A stretch of 64,000 nt of DNA. Origin: an uncultured Bacilli bacterium (GTDB lineage: Bacteria > Bacillota_I > Bacilli_A > RF39 > UBA660). The stretch is taken from assembly GCA_947628565.1 (NCBI GenBank), contig CANRAH010000005.1:1-64000 (forward strand), read 5' to 3'. Made by a program: the position numbers and the translations under genes. Shown in pieces: positions 46,691 through 56,482 of the stretch (positions are counted from its first letter, which is position 1; the number at the start of each line of letters is the position of its first letter). Below the pieces are notes generated by a model, which saw nothing but the letters and a program-made list of their open reading frames with translations, searched no databases and had not been told where the DNA came from.

Positions 46691-47948
46691 CCTCTTTCTT
46701 AATTATATCAAATACTTTTTTTACCTCTAAATCATATTTTATATAATCTAAATTATCATTATATTGTTTTTTTACTTCTTCTTTTGTCATATTATATTTT
46801 ATAGCTAATTTTTCTAGCTCATCATCAATTTCCTTATCAGTTACATTAATTTTTTCAACTTTAATGATTTCCTCTATTATTAATCTATATTTGATTCTCT
46901 TTAAGGCTTCTTCTTTATATTGCTCTTTCAAAACATCTTTTGAAGAATTTGTATATTTATAAAATTGTTCCAAAGATAATCCTTGCATAGATAAATGCTC
47001 ACCAAATTGTTCAACAATTCTTTCCTCTTCGTCATTTACCATTGTATCAGGAACATCGATTACAGTTGTTTCTAATATTTTATTAAGTAAATTCTCTATG
47101 TGTTTTTCTTCTATTTGTGTTTCTTTACTTGCTTTTATATTTTCTTTAACTTGTTTTTCTAAAGCTTCTTTACTATCTATTCCTTCCATACCTAAGTCAT
47201 CAAAAAATTCTTTATCTAGTTCTGGAATTTTAACTTCTTTTACTTCGTTTACTTTAACCTTAAATACAGCATCCTTACCTTTTAAATCTTCAGCTCGATA
47301 ATCTTCTGGAAATTTTACCTTTACATCTTTTTTATCTCCAGCTTTAAGCCCAATTAATTGCTCTTCAAATCCAGGAATAAATGTGTTTGAACCAATACCA
47401 AGTGAATAGTTTTCAGCTTTACCACCTTCAAAAGCTACATCTCCTACAAAGCCTTCAAAATCAATAATAGCTATATCGCCATTCTCAATACTTCCATCTT
47501 TGACAATATTTTCTTTATAGTGTTCTCTCATATGATTTATCGAATCTTCTATTTCATCTTTAGTAACTTTAACTGTCTCTTTTTTTACACCTAAATTAGT
47601 ATATTTACCAAGCTTTACTTCTGGTTTTAAAGTAATTATAAACAAATATTCAATATAATTTTCATTTACATCTTTTATATCTAATATTGGTTGAGCGGCA
47701 ATTTCTAAATTTTTATTTTCCTCCAATAATTTATTATAAGCATCTTCTACGCAATAATTAGAAGCTTCCATATATAAAGATTCTATTCCGTATTTTTTTA
47801 AAAATACATTTTTAGGAGCTTTACCTGGCCTAAATCCATCTATTTTTGCTTTTGCATTTGCTTTCTTGAATGCCTTATCTAATGCTTCTTGCCATTTTTC
47901 ACCTTCAATTTTAATTGCAATTTCCTTTAAATTTTTATTTTTTTCCAT
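46683..47948 (-). CDS. tig: Trigger factor
   Basis: 421 residues from the ATG at 47948 (GGAGGT upstream; 17 further residues are open before it but lack an RBS). The N-terminal ribosome-binding domain has GFRPGKAPKNVFLKKYG, the FKBP-type PPIase domain lies at about 150-235 (IIDFEGFVGDVAF, SLGIGSNTFIPGFEEQLIG), and the C-terminal chaperone arms are helical. Binds nascent chains at the tunnel exit. Standalone unit. Confidence 0.97.
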   Translation of the reverse strand: MEKNKNLKEIAIKIEGEKWQEALDKAFKKANAKAKIDGFRPGKAPKNVFLKKYGIESLYMEASNYCVEDAYNKLLEENKNLEIAAQPILDIKDVNENYIEYLFIITLKPEVKLGKYTNLGVKKETVKVTKDEIEDSINHMREHYKENIVKDGSIENGDIAIIDFEGFVGDVAFEGGKAENYSLGIGSNTFIPGFEEQLIGLKAGDKKDVKVKFPEDYRAEDLKGKDAVFKVKVNEVKEVKIPELDKEFFDDLGMEGIDSKEALEKQVKENIKASKETQIEEKHIENLLNKILETTVIDVPDTMVNDEEERIVEQFGEHLSMQGLSLEQFYKYTNSSKDVLKEQYKEEALKRIKYRLIIEEIIKVEKINVTDKEIDDELEKLAIKYNMTKEEVKKQYNDNLDYIKYDLEVKKVFDIIKKEEK

Positions 47949-48012
47949 AAATAACCTCCAATACCTATATAGTATATAATAAATTTTAATTTTTAGCAAT
48001 AGAAAAAAAGAG

Positions 48013-48648
48013 TTAGTTTTTAAGTTTTTCTAAAGCTTCTTTGTAATCTTGCTTAGTGATGAAACTGCCAACTACACAAATATCTGCTTTATCACATTTT
48101 TTTATAGTTTCATCATTGATTCCACCATCAACCTCTATTAAATACTTATAATTAAACTCTTTTCTTAAATTATATAGTTTTTCTATTTTTTCAACACTAT
48201 TTTCAATAAATTTTTGACCTCCACGACCAGGTTCAACGCTCATAACTAAAATCAAATCTAAAAATTCTAAATACTTAGAAACTTCTTTTATATCCGTTGA
48301 TGGTTTAATGGACATTCCAACTTTAATACCTAATTGTTTAATATAATTGATAACACTACTAACTTCACTAGCAGCTTCATAATGGAATGTAATAAACTCA
48401 GGATTAAATTGTTTAAATGAATCAATATATTTTTTTACATCACTTACCATTAAATGCACATCTTTAGGTTTCTTTGTATATTTTAAAATTTCATAAAATT
48501 CTTCATATGTATATGTTTTGTTTTCGACAAATATTCCATCCATAACATCTAAGTGTAGATAATCAATATCTAATGAATCCAATTTTGAAACCTCTACATT
48601 TTTTGGTTCCTTAATATCTAAAAATGATGCTGATATTGCTACTTTCAT
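48013..48648 (-). CDS. rpe: Ribulose-phosphate 3-epimerase
   Basis: 211 residues, TIM barrel: ISASFLDIK, YLHLDVMDGIFV (metal/catalytic Asp), VHLMV, FHYEA, VMSVEPGRGGQKF and EVDGGIN. The shortened N-terminus and DIDYLH are mildly divergent but catalytic residues are present. Pentose phosphate pathway. Last gene of rlmN-prpC-prkC-rsgA-rpe, 3 nt after rsgA. Confidence 0.95.
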   Translation of the reverse strand: MKVAISASFLDIKEPKNVEVSKLDSLDIDYLHLDVMDGIFVENKTYTYEEFYEILKYTKKPKDVHLMVSDVKKYIDSFKQFNPEFITFHYEAASEVSSVINYIKQLGIKVGMSIKPSTDIKEVSKYLEFLDLILVMSVEPGRGGQKFIENSVEKIEKLYNLRKEFNYKYLIEVDGGINDETIKKCDKADICVVGSFITKQDYKEALEKLKN

Positions 48649-48651
48649 AAA

Positions 48652-49479
48652 TCACCTTTTCTTTATAAATTTCAAATAATTTTCATATCTAGTTTTAAGT
48701 ATATTTCCGTTTTTGACATTTTCCTTTACACCGCATTTTAATTCATTTACATGCATACAATCCTTATATTCACATAAATTTTCATAATTTCTAAATTCAA
48801 TAAAATTATTTTTTATATCTATATCCTTAATTTTGTCGAATTCTAATGCAGAAAAGCCTGGCGTATCAGCTATAAGTCCTCCTAATGAATTAATTAATTC
48901 TGTGTGCCTTGTCGTATGCTTTCCTCTATTAAGAGCAAATGATACTTCACCTGTTTTAAGATTTAATTTAGAATCAAGGCGATTTAAAAGAGAACTTTTA
49001 CCTGCACCACTTTGACCTACAAAAACAGTAATTTTATCCTTAAATATATTCTTAAGTTCGCTATCTGTATTAATAAAAACTTTATAACCTATTTTTCTAT
49101 AATAATCAATATAGTTATTTATTTCTTTTAATTCATCAGAATTAAGTAAATCTAATTTTGTAAAACATATTATTGGAGTTACTTTGTTGTATTCTATTAT
49201 ATTTAAAAGTTTATCAAGCAAATTAGTAGAAAAATCAGGTATTTTTACGCTTGTTACGATAAGTGCTTGATCTACGTTTGCAATACTAGGCCTTGTAAGT
49301 TGATTTTTTCTATCTAATATATCAACTATAATTTTTTTTTCTTTGTCAATAATTACATCATCACCAACTAAAGGTGTTATATTCAAATTTCTAAATTTTC
49401 CTCTTGCTTTACAAACATACCTTTTGCCATCATCAAATACAGTATAATCATTACTTATTTGTTTTATAATTTTACTCAT
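48652..49479 (-). CDS. rsgA: Ribosome small-subunit GTPase RsgA
   Basis: 275 residues from the ATG at 49479, overlapping the prkC end by 8 nt. N-terminal OB fold, then a circularly permuted GTPase (TKLDL before GQSGAGKSSLLN, then DTPGFS) and a C-terminal zinc knuckle (CEYKDCMHVNELKC). Acts in 30S maturation and is a known PrkC substrate in B. subtilis, which fits the operon. Confidence 0.96.
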   Translation of the reverse strand: MSKIIKQISNDYTVFDDGKRYVCKARGKFRNLNITPLVGDDVIIDKEKKIIVDILDRKNQLTRPSIANVDQALIVTSVKIPDFSTNLLDKLLNIIEYNKVTPIICFTKLDLLNSDELKEINNYIDYYRKIGYKVFINTDSELKNIFKDKITVFVGQSGAGKSSLLNRLDSKLNLKTGEVSFALNRGKHTTRHTELINSLGGLIADTPGFSALEFDKIKDIDIKNNFIEFRNYENLCEYKDCMHVNELKCGVKENVKNGNILKTRYENYLKFIKKR

Positions 49480-51187
49480 TATCTTCGTTTTCTTCCTCTT
49501 CAATATCTTGTTTCGAATTAGTAACTACCGTTATTGTAATTGATGTACCTTCTCTTACTTCATCTCCAACGGCTCTTGATTGAAGGATAATTGTTCCTTC
49601 TATGAAATTATTATCTTCTTCTGATCTAAATATACAAGTTATTTTATTGTCATCACAAAATTGTTGTACCAAATCTTTCGTATAAGTTCCATCTGTAAAA
49701 TCTGGATATACAGATATAAGAACAGCATAAACAAGCTCTATTACATCGTTATTTTTTTGTAATCTAGCTCCTTCTTCAACACTTTGTGATATTATAGTAT
49801 TTTCATCTATATTATCATCTTTTGTTACTTTCTTTGGAGTAGTTACAACTCTTATATTTTGTTCTTCTAAATATGCCTTTATAGTTTCTAAATTCTTACC
49901 TTCATAATTTTCTACTAAAACTGTATCTTCGTATGAAGAAACTTTTATAATTACTGAATTACCTTCTTTTAGTTTCGTATTTGATTTGGGGCTTGAAGAT
50001 ACAACCAATCCTTCTTCAACTTCCTCATCAAATACATATTGTACATCGCAAGAAAGACCAACGGCTTTTATTTTTTTACACGCATCTTTTTCGGTTAATC
50101 CAACAAGTTCATCAGGAACATAAACTGCTTTTGTTTTTTTTGATGAAAATACCCATATAAACCCTAATCCAAGTAATAATATTATAACACATACAGTGCC
50201 TATTATTTTTAAAGCCATGTTAATTCTTTTATCAGATTTATCTAAATCTTCTTCATCGCTTTTATCCTTTTTGTTTCCTTTTAATTCTAATTTTGTTATA
50301 GTTTTTGTATTTTCTAAATTTTGTTCTGGATTAGAATAAACCATTCTTTCTTCATTAGATCTTTCAGGATTTAAACAAGTTTTTAAATCCTCATACATTT
50401 CAGATACACTATCATATCTGTTCTTAGGATTTTTAGCACATGCTTTAAGTATTATATTCTCTACACTTTGTGGAATATCAGGATTAATCTTACAAACACT
50501 TGGAATCGGTTCTTTCATATGTTTAATTGCTATTTCAACCGCATTATCACCTTTAAATGGAACTTTGCCAGTTAAAAGTTCAAACATAAGTATACCAAGA
50601 GAATATATATCACTTTTAATAGTTGAACCACTACCACTTGCTTGTTCAGGTGGTAAATAATGTACAGAGCCCATGACTGAATTTGTTTGAGTAAGCTCAT
50701 TACTATTCAAAGCCATAGCTATACCAAAGTCTGTAATTTTTACCCTTCCATCTTCTAAAATCATGACATTTTGGGGTTTTATATCTCTATGAATTATGTA
50801 ACTATCGTGCGCACAAGCTATACCACTTGCAAGTTGCAACATTATATCTATAGCTTCTGTTAAATTAAGTGGTCCTCTTCTTTTTATTAAACTTTTTAAG
50901 GTCTTACCATTTACATATTCCATAATGATAAAGTATCTACCATTATCTTCACCTACATCATATACCTCTACAATATTAGGGTGCCTAAGTGAACTGGCTG
51001 AATTGGCTTCTCTTTGAAATCTTCTTACGAATTTTTCATCATCAGCTAAATCCCCTCTAAGTATTTTGACTGCAACTTCCCTTTCAAGTATTGTATCCCA
51101 TGCAAGATACACATTTGCCATTCCACCTTCACCAATTGATTTTATAATCTTATATCGATTATCAATAAGTTCCCCTTTATTAATCAT
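49472..51187 (-). CDS. prkC: PASTA Ser/Thr protein kinase PrkC
   Basis: 571 residues. Kinase domain 1-275: GEGGMANVYLA loop, VAVKIL Lys, HRDIKPQNV near 132, TDFG near 151. One membrane segment at about 325-347, then three PASTA repeats (about 355-425, 425-495 and 495-560) that sense muropeptides or lipid II. Paired with the phosphatase gene directly upstream (8-nt overlap). Regulates wall synthesis and, in spore formers, germination. Confidence 0.97.
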   Translation of the reverse strand: MINKGELIDNRYKIIKSIGEGGMANVYLAWDTILEREVAVKILRGDLADDEKFVRRFQREANSASSLRHPNIVEVYDVGEDNGRYFIIMEYVNGKTLKSLIKRRGPLNLTEAIDIMLQLASGIACAHDSYIIHRDIKPQNVMILEDGRVKITDFGIAMALNSNELTQTNSVMGSVHYLPPEQASGSGSTIKSDIYSLGILMFELLTGKVPFKGDNAVEIAIKHMKEPIPSVCKINPDIPQSVENIILKACAKNPKNRYDSVSEMYEDLKTCLNPERSNEERMVYSNPEQNLENTKTITKLELKGNKKDKSDEEDLDKSDKRINMALKIIGTVCVIILLLGLGFIWVFSSKKTKAVYVPDELVGLTEKDACKKIKAVGLSCDVQYVFDEEVEEGLVVSSSPKSNTKLKEGNSVIIKVSSYEDTVLVENYEGKNLETIKAYLEEQNIRVVTTPKKVTKDDNIDENTIISQSVEEGARLQKNNDVIELVYAVLISVYPDFTDGTYTKDLVQQFCDDNKITCIFRSEEDNNFIEGTIILQSRAVGDEVREGTSITITVVTNSKQDIEEEENEDNE

Positions 51188-51926
51188 GACTTTCCTCCTT
51201 ATTAATCTCTAAGTAAGCTACCGATATATTATCAGTCCCACCACGATTATTTGCTTTAAAAACTAATTTTTCTAATCTATCCTTAATAGAAGTATTTTCA
51301 GATAGAACTTTAGCTATTTGAACATCATCTAACATATTTGTAAGCCCATCACTGCACAAAAATATTCCATCTATATTAAGTTCTACACTAAATATATCCA
51401 TCTCAACATTAGGACTAGATCCAAGTGCTTTCATAAGCACATTTTTTTTAGGATGATTTTTTGCTTCTTCTGGAGTAAGCTCACCACTTTTTACAAGTAA
51501 ATTTACTAGCGTATGATCTATTGTTATCTTATGTAATTTTTTGTTTTTAAATATATATCCTGATGAATCTCCAATATTGCCTATAAGTAAGAATGAGTTA
51601 GTTAAAACAGCAAGCACTATAGTTGTTCCCATACCTTCACTTTCGCTGTGCTCCTTTTCATATTTAAATATTTGAGCATTAGCCTCGCTTACTGTACTTT
51701 GAATCCAATTAATAGCATCTTCCTTGTTTCCAACACTACTTATATTTGTAAATCTATCGCATATTAAATTTAAAGCTATTGATGATGCTATTTCACCATC
51801 TTTATGACCACCCATACCATCAGCCACTATAAGAAGTTTTTCACCTTGCATATTTTCACATATGCATACACTATCTTCATTTCTTAATCTGACTTTTCCT
51901 GGATCAGTTATATAATAATATTCCAT
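51180..51926 (-). CDS. prpC: PP2C-type phosphatase PrpC/Stp
   Basis: 248 residues from the ATG at 51926 after GGAGGTG. PP2C motifs: RLRNEDS, VADGMGGHKDGE, GTTIV, IGDSSGY, LCSDGLTNML and GGTDNISV, with all metal-binding Asp present. Opposes PrkC. Lies 2 nt after rlmN. Confidence 0.96.
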   Translation of the reverse strand: MEYYYITDPGKVRLRNEDSVCICENMQGEKLLIVADGMGGHKDGEIASSIALNLICDRFTNISSVGNKEDAINWIQSTVSEANAQIFKYEKEHSESEGMGTTIVLAVLTNSFLLIGNIGDSSGYIFKNKKLHKITIDHTLVNLLVKSGELTPEEAKNHPKKNVLMKALGSSPNVEMDIFSVELNIDGIFLCSDGLTNMLDDVQIAKVLSENTSIKDRLEKLVFKANNRGGTDNISVAYLEINKEESHD

Positions 51927-51928
51927 AC

Positions 51929-52951
51929 TTACACCTCCAGATAATGTGAACGCAATTGTCCACAAGCAGCATTAACTTTGCTACCGAATTCCCTTCTAAT
52001 TGTTACACCTATATTGTTTTTCTTCAAAACATCATAAAATGCTAAAATAGAATCTTTACTACTCTTTTTATATTCTATATGACTTGTCTCATTATATGGT
52101 ATTAAATTGACATAACAATTTATTCCTTTAAGTAAAGAAGAAAGTTTTAATGCACATTCTTTTGAATCATTTATATCTTTTAACATTATATATTCAAAAG
52201 TAACTCTTCTATTTGTCTTATTTATATAATATTTAACAGCATCAATAATTTCTTCTATTTTATACACTTTATTAATATTCATAATAGAATCCCTTATTTC
52301 GTTAGTTGGAGCATGAAGACTTATAGCTAAATTAACTTGCTTATCGAAATTTGCAAATTCTTTTATTTTAGGAACTATACCACAAGTTGACACCGTAATA
52401 TGTCTACTTCCAATATCAAGTCCTTTACCTGAATTTACAATATCTATAAACTTTATTACATTATCATAATTATCAAAGGGTTCTCCTATTCCCATTAAAA
52501 CTATATGTGTAATTTTTTTACTAATATCTTTACCAACCATAAGTATTTGAAGGACCATTTCGTATGTTTTTAAATTTCTAACTTTTTTAAGCCTACCACT
52601 TTCACAGAATTTGCACCCCATATTACATCCTACCTGTGTTGATATGCAAATACTTGTACCATAATCATGGTACATAACAACAGCTTCAACTTTTTCATTA
52701 TCATCTAACTCAAATAAATATTTACTAACATCTACATCTTCTTTTTTATCTATTATTTTAAGTTTTCCAAAATAAAAATCTTGTTTTAACATATTAATAG
52801 TTTCCTTTGAAACATTTCTCATATCATCAAAACTATTAATACCCTTTTTATAAACCCAATCGAATACTTGAACAGCCTTAAATTTTTTATTGTTTTTATC
52901 TAAAAAATATCTCTCGAGTTCCTCAAGTGTTACTCCATATATATTATTCAT
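51929..52951 (-). CDS. rlmN: rRNA/tRNA adenine-C2 methyltransferase RlmN
   Basis: 340 residues. Radical-SAM cluster CNMGCKFC near 108-115, GMGEP-like GIGEPFDNY, and catalytic cysteines (CGIV; AACGQL near the C-terminus). Methylates A2503 of 23S rRNA and A37 of some tRNAs. First gene of the prpC-prkC operon, the same order as B. subtilis. Confidence 0.97.
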   Translation of the reverse strand: MNNIYGVTLEELERYFLDKNNKKFKAVQVFDWVYKKGINSFDDMRNVSKETINMLKQDFYFGKLKIIDKKEDVDVSKYLFELDDNEKVEAVVMYHDYGTSICISTQVGCNMGCKFCESGRLKKVRNLKTYEMVLQILMVGKDISKKITHIVLMGIGEPFDNYDNVIKFIDIVNSGKGLDIGSRHITVSTCGIVPKIKEFANFDKQVNLAISLHAPTNEIRDSIMNINKVYKIEEIIDAVKYYINKTNRRVTFEYIMLKDINDSKECALKLSSLLKGINCYVNLIPYNETSHIEYKKSSKDSILAFYDVLKKNNIGVTIRREFGSKVNAACGQLRSHYLEV

Positions 52952-53018
52952 AATTACACCTATAACAATTATATCAAAAATAACTATAAAGTCAAACTTT
53001 AAATATAAAATAAAGAAA

Positions 53019-53047
53019 AAAATATTTACTTTAAAAATAAATATTTT
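53019..53047 (-). terminator. Terminator after the CmpB-like permease
   Basis: 10-bp A/T stem (AAAATATTTA/TAAATATTTT) with a 9-nt loop and T-rich tail on the minus strand. Confidence 0.55.
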
Positions 53048-53051
53048 AAGT

Positions 53052-53678
53052 TCAAAGTTTAAATTTTACATATCGTATACCAAACGATTTATATATACTA
53101 GATGCCCTAGGTAATCCAAAAATTCTAGCAAATATTAAATTGTAAAATTCATCTATTAGTACAATAGATAAAAGAGTAACACATATTGCTATAAAAACTT
53201 TGTTTTTTATATGCTTTGCTAAATAAAAACAAAATGGTACTATAACATACATAAGTAAAAGCCCTGAAAGTCCAAAAAATAGTACACTTCTAAGACATAC
53301 AAAACCATTAATATTTCCAAAGTTTAATATCTCTTCATTATAATTCCAATATCTATCTTTACATATAAGATATATACCTAATCCTGAAAAATATTCAAGT
53401 AAACCACATGTAAAAGTACTTACTAAAAATACTTTAAATGGCTTTTTCCTTATTTTATATGTTAAAAAATATATTAAAACGGCACCAATAGCATAAATAT
53501 TTATCCAAGGTAAAAAATTACCTCCTCTATAATAGAAATACTTCATACCTCCATTAAAATAATAGAAGATAAATTCATATATAAATCCAAAGAAGCCACT
53601 TATAACTATTATTAAACTTATTATTGCAAACATCGTCTTTTTATCAAAAGAATGTTTATTTTCTATATAATTTTTCAT
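53052..53678 (-). CDS. Putative ABC transporter permease (CmpB family)
   Basis: 208 residues, five to six membrane segments. The pattern of a first helix ending FGFIYEFIFYY, RYWNYNEEILNFGNINGFVCLR and a following FFGLSGLLLMYVIVP matches the 'putative ABC transporter permease' family PF06541, whose function is unknown. Despite the name, no ATPase is nearby. Single-gene unit. Confidence 0.75.
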   Translation of the reverse strand: MKNYIENKHSFDKKTMFAIISLIIVISGFFGFIYEFIFYYFNGGMKYFYYRGGNFLPWINIYAIGAVLIYFLTYKIRKKPFKVFLVSTFTCGLLEYFSGLGIYLICKDRYWNYNEEILNFGNINGFVCLRSVLFFGLSGLLLMYVIVPFCFYLAKHIKNKVFIAICVTLLSIVLIDEFYNLIFARIFGLPRASSIYKSFGIRYVKFKL

Positions 53679-53706
53679 ATTTCACTCCAATAAATTATTA
53701 AATAAA

Positions 53707-54930
53707 TTACCTGCCAGAAAAATATTGTCCTCTAGCTGGAAAATTTAAAATGTTTCTTGGATCAAAAGATCTTGATTGAAAATCAGAGTACCAAAAATAA
53801 TCTGTCATATATAAGCCTGTTCCCATTTGCAAATGCAAATGAGCTCCAGTTGAGCAACCATCCCAAGTCTCTATACTAGGAACACCACCTGAATATGCAA
53901 TAACTGTATCTTTAGTTACAGCTTGACCAACTGATACATTGATAGAAGATAAATGGAAATAACTTGATGTATATTTTTTACCATTAACAACATGTGCAAT
54001 ATATACCATATTTCCGCCACAAGAACTTTTTCTAGTTATTTTGACAACTATTCCGTCTGCTATTGAATATACTTTAGTACCATGACTTACTCCAATATCA
54101 ATTCCATAATGAAAAGATGAACCATAATAAGATGAATATCCATAATTTGCATTTACTCTACCAGATGTAACTGGCATATAGAATCCAGATGAATTTGGAA
54201 CAAAACTACCACTACTTGAATTATTTGGGTGATTATATCTATATTGACAATCATTTAAATCCTCTGTTTGACTACATTTATAAGTATTTTCATAAGTATT
54301 AATCATTTGTTTTAAATCAGAAATTTCACTTTTTATATCAATACTTGCATCTGAAATATTTTTTAAATCATTTCCAAGTTTACTTAATTGTTCAGAAAGT
54401 TCATCTTCAAGATTGTTTAACGAAACTTGCTTTGATGCTAATTCACTTATTTTTTGCTTATTTTGATTTGTTAAATTATTATATTCATTTATTTTACTTT
54501 GACAATAACTAGCTAATTGTTCAGAAACAGCTAAACGATAAATAAAGTCCGTAAAATTAGCTGCGTTAAATACATATTCTAAATAAAGATTATTTGAACT
54601 TGATAATTGATAATAATTTATTATAAGTTTTATATCTTCTTGCATATTATCTATTTTTGAAGATAATTCTTTTATTTCTTGATCTAACGTACTTATATCA
54701 TTTTGTATTTGACTCTTCTCTCTATTTAAAGAATCTATTTTTTTATTTATAGTTTGTATTTCCGATTCTGTTTTATTTTTATCTGCCTCATTATTATTAT
54801 ATTTAGCCTCAGCATCACTTAATTCTTTTTTTAAATCACCTAAAGTTTTAGCTTGTATGTTTGTTTTACACATAAAAATCAAAATTAATGTGATTATAAT
54901 ACTAAATATGTAACGAAAATAATTTTTCAT
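53707..54930 (-). CDS. Secreted M23 peptidoglycan hydrolase with coiled coil
   Basis: 407 residues from the ATG at 54930 after GGAGG. A signal peptide (about 1-27, QAKT) precedes a long coiled coil (about 30-215) and an M23 domain (about 260-395). Zinc ligands are seen in HYGIDIG (His and Asp) and HLHLQM. The layout matches EnvC/PcsB-like hydrolases in which the coiled coil, often with FtsEX, controls activity; no FtsEX genes are in the window. Two Cys pairs near 227-237 and in the M23 loops may form disulfides. Confidence 0.9.
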   Translation of the reverse strand: MKNYFRYIFSIIITLILIFMCKTNIQAKTLGDLKKELSDAEAKYNNNEADKNKTESEIQTINKKIDSLNREKSQIQNDISTLDQEIKELSSKIDNMQEDIKLIINYYQLSSSNNLYLEYVFNAANFTDFIYRLAVSEQLASYCQSKINEYNNLTNQNKQKISELASKQVSLNNLEDELSEQLSKLGNDLKNISDASIDIKSEISDLKQMINTYENTYKCSQTEDLNDCQYRYNHPNNSSSGSFVPNSSGFYMPVTSGRVNANYGYSSYYGSSFHYGIDIGVSHGTKVYSIADGIVVKITRKSSCGGNMVYIAHVVNGKKYTSSYFHLSSINVSVGQAVTKDTVIAYSGGVPSIETWDGCSTGAHLHLQMGTGLYMTDYFWYSDFQSRSFDPRNILNFPARGQYFSGR

Positions 54931-54967
54931 TGAAACCTCCAAAGATTTAATACATACTCCCTACTTA

Positions 54968-54995
54968 ATTATATCATGATCGATATTAAAAACAA
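54968..54995 (-). promoter_or_regulatory. Promoter of the M23 hydrolase
   Basis: On the minus strand TTGTTT (54995-54990), 16-bp spacer, and an extended -10 TGATATAAT (54976-54968). Confidence 0.6.
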
Positions 54996-55066
54996 TGAAA
55001 ATTTATTGAAAATTATATTAAATTTTATTTATTAAACAAAATGACCTCGTGTAAAAATATATTTTA

Positions 55067-55780
55067 CTACTTACAATAATTTATTAATTCTATAATGGTT
55101 GGATTACTATTTTTACTAACCACCCAATATTCATTCTTTTCATCAAAGTTGCATCTATAAACATCGTAAAATGGTGTATCATAATATATAACATTACCAG
55201 TAGTAGTTGTTCTAATTCTAAACATTGGAGCTTCATCATTCATTTTTACATTTACATAATCAGTAAATAATAAAATCATCATTGAGATAGTAAAAATAAT
55301 TATTAATAAAAACAATCGTTTATACCATTTAATTGGATGTAATAGTCTTGAAATTCCAACCATAAATACCAATATTCCCAAAACAGAATAAATAGAACCC
55401 CAACTACTTTCACTTGGAAAAATCATAATTGCTGACATAGATATAAATAATCCAAATATAACTAAAATTAAAAATATTAAAATTTTATACTTATTTAATT
55501 TATTTAAAGAATAATCTATAGTATTTACAATATTTTCATCAAATTTTATTTTATCATTAACTTTTTCATCTATTTTTTTACCACTTAATAATTCATTAAT
55601 TGAAATACAAAGTATTTCACATAGTGGTTTAAATAATGATAGATCTGGCATATTTTTACCAGTTTCCCAATTACTTACCGAGCGGTCTGTTACACCTAAT
55701 TGTTCTGCTAAATCTGATTGAGTTATTCCTTTTGCTTTTCTACATTCAGCAATAAATTTTCCAATACGTTCTTGATCCAT
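55067..55780 (-). CDS. XRE-family regulator with membrane domain
   Basis: 237 residues from the ATG at 55780 after AAAGGAGTG. HTH domain 1-66 (RKAKGITQSDLAEQLGVTDRSVSNWETGKNMPDLS), then a linker and three membrane segments (about 95-115, 122-140 and 147-165) and a small extracellular domain. Membrane-tethered XRE proteins of this layout are common in Firmicutes and usually sense envelope signals. A 9-bp inverted repeat at 55801-55826 lies just upstream of its RBS and may be its operator. Confidence 0.88.
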   Translation of the reverse strand: MDQERIGKFIAECRKAKGITQSDLAEQLGVTDRSVSNWETGKNMPDLSLFKPLCEILCISINELLSGKKIDEKVNDKIKFDENIVNTIDYSLNKLNKYKILIFLILVIFGLFISMSAIMIFPSESSWGSIYSVLGILVFMVGISRLLHPIKWYKRLFLLIIIFTISMMILLFTDYVNVKMNDEAPMFRIRTTTTGNVIYYDTPFYDVYRCNFDEKNEYWVVSKNSNPTIIELINYCK

Positions 55781-55800
55781 AATTTTCACTCCTTTCATCA

Positions 55801-55826
55801 ACATATTTTATAGTGAAAAAATATGT
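55801..55826. promoter_or_regulatory. Inverted repeat, possible XRE operator
   Basis: ACATATTTT and AAAATATGT separated by 8 bp, 20 bp before the XRE start. It overlaps a TATAAA on the minus strand, so binding there would block transcription. Confidence 0.4.
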
Positions 55827-55934
55827 TTGAACACGAAACAAAGCTTGAGTCCTTTTTTTATAATTACTTTTAACTAACTATAAATATTCTATCACTAAAT
55901 ATTGATAGTTTATACATTACATTTAAACATAATA

Positions 55935-55966
55935 AAAAGTTATGATGAAAATTTATCATAACTTTT
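55935..55966 (-). terminator. Terminator after the thioredoxin-fold gene
   Basis: 12-bp perfect stem (AAAAGTTATGAT/ATCATAACTTTT) with an 8-nt loop and T tail. Confidence 0.85.
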
Positions 55967-55980
55967 CAAATATATGGCTA

Positions 55981-56226
55981 TTATGCAAGAATTCTTATAT
56001 AATTCTTTATTTCCCTTTCCGTAAGTATTTTACCTTGACTTATAACCTTTTCATCTATTATTAGTATTGGGGTATTCGATGCATTATAGCTTTTTAAAGA
56101 TTTGTCATCATCTATAATTTCAATTTCAAAATTAGAATTTATTTTTTCTTGATCCAAAACTTTTTTTACATTTTTTAACAATTTAATTCTATTACTAGAA
56201 TTTTTACCAATAACTTTTATTTTCAT
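55981..56226 (-). CDS. Thioredoxin-fold protein lacking the CxxC
   Basis: 81 residues. The pattern (KIKVIG, helix LLKNVKKVLDQ, FEIEIIDD, NTPILIIDEKVISQGK, REIKNYI) matches small archaeal/bacterial thioredoxin-like proteins of the MTH895 type, including the cis-Pro after the Thr (TP). The position of the active-site cysteines reads N-S-S-N-R, with Ser10 and Arg13 replacing both Cys. It cannot do disulfide exchange by the usual mechanism. Fold is inferred from pattern; function unknown. Monocistronic. Confidence 0.7.
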   Translation of the reverse strand: MKIKVIGKNSSNRIKLLKNVKKVLDQEKINSNFEIEIIDDDKSLKSYNASNTPILIIDEKVISQGKILTEREIKNYIRILA

Positions 56227-56451
56227 AAAATCTCTCCTTTATTTAATTTTATTTTATAGAATTATAAATTTATTACATTATCACCTTCTTTATAGATTAT
56301 ATTATATCTTTTAAATGTTAAAAATTTGTTAAAATTTTGTAAAATTTTTATAAAAAGCCACAAATATTATAATTGTGATCATAATTAATACTAACTATTT
56401 AGTATTTCTAATATCAAATTTTCAATTTAATAATTTATTTTTTACATTTAA

Positions 56452-56482
56452 AAAGTGAAATAAAATTATTTTATTTCACTTT
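56452..56482 (-). terminator. Terminator after the EEP gene
   Basis: Near-perfect 14-bp stem (AAAGTGAAATAAAA and complement, 3-nt central loop) that contains the stop codon. Confidence 0.8.

Noticed and set aside
55050-55066. GTAAAA/TTTTAC hairpin after the XRE gene as a terminator
   Set aside because: Six A/T-rich pairs and no T run after it on the minus strand.
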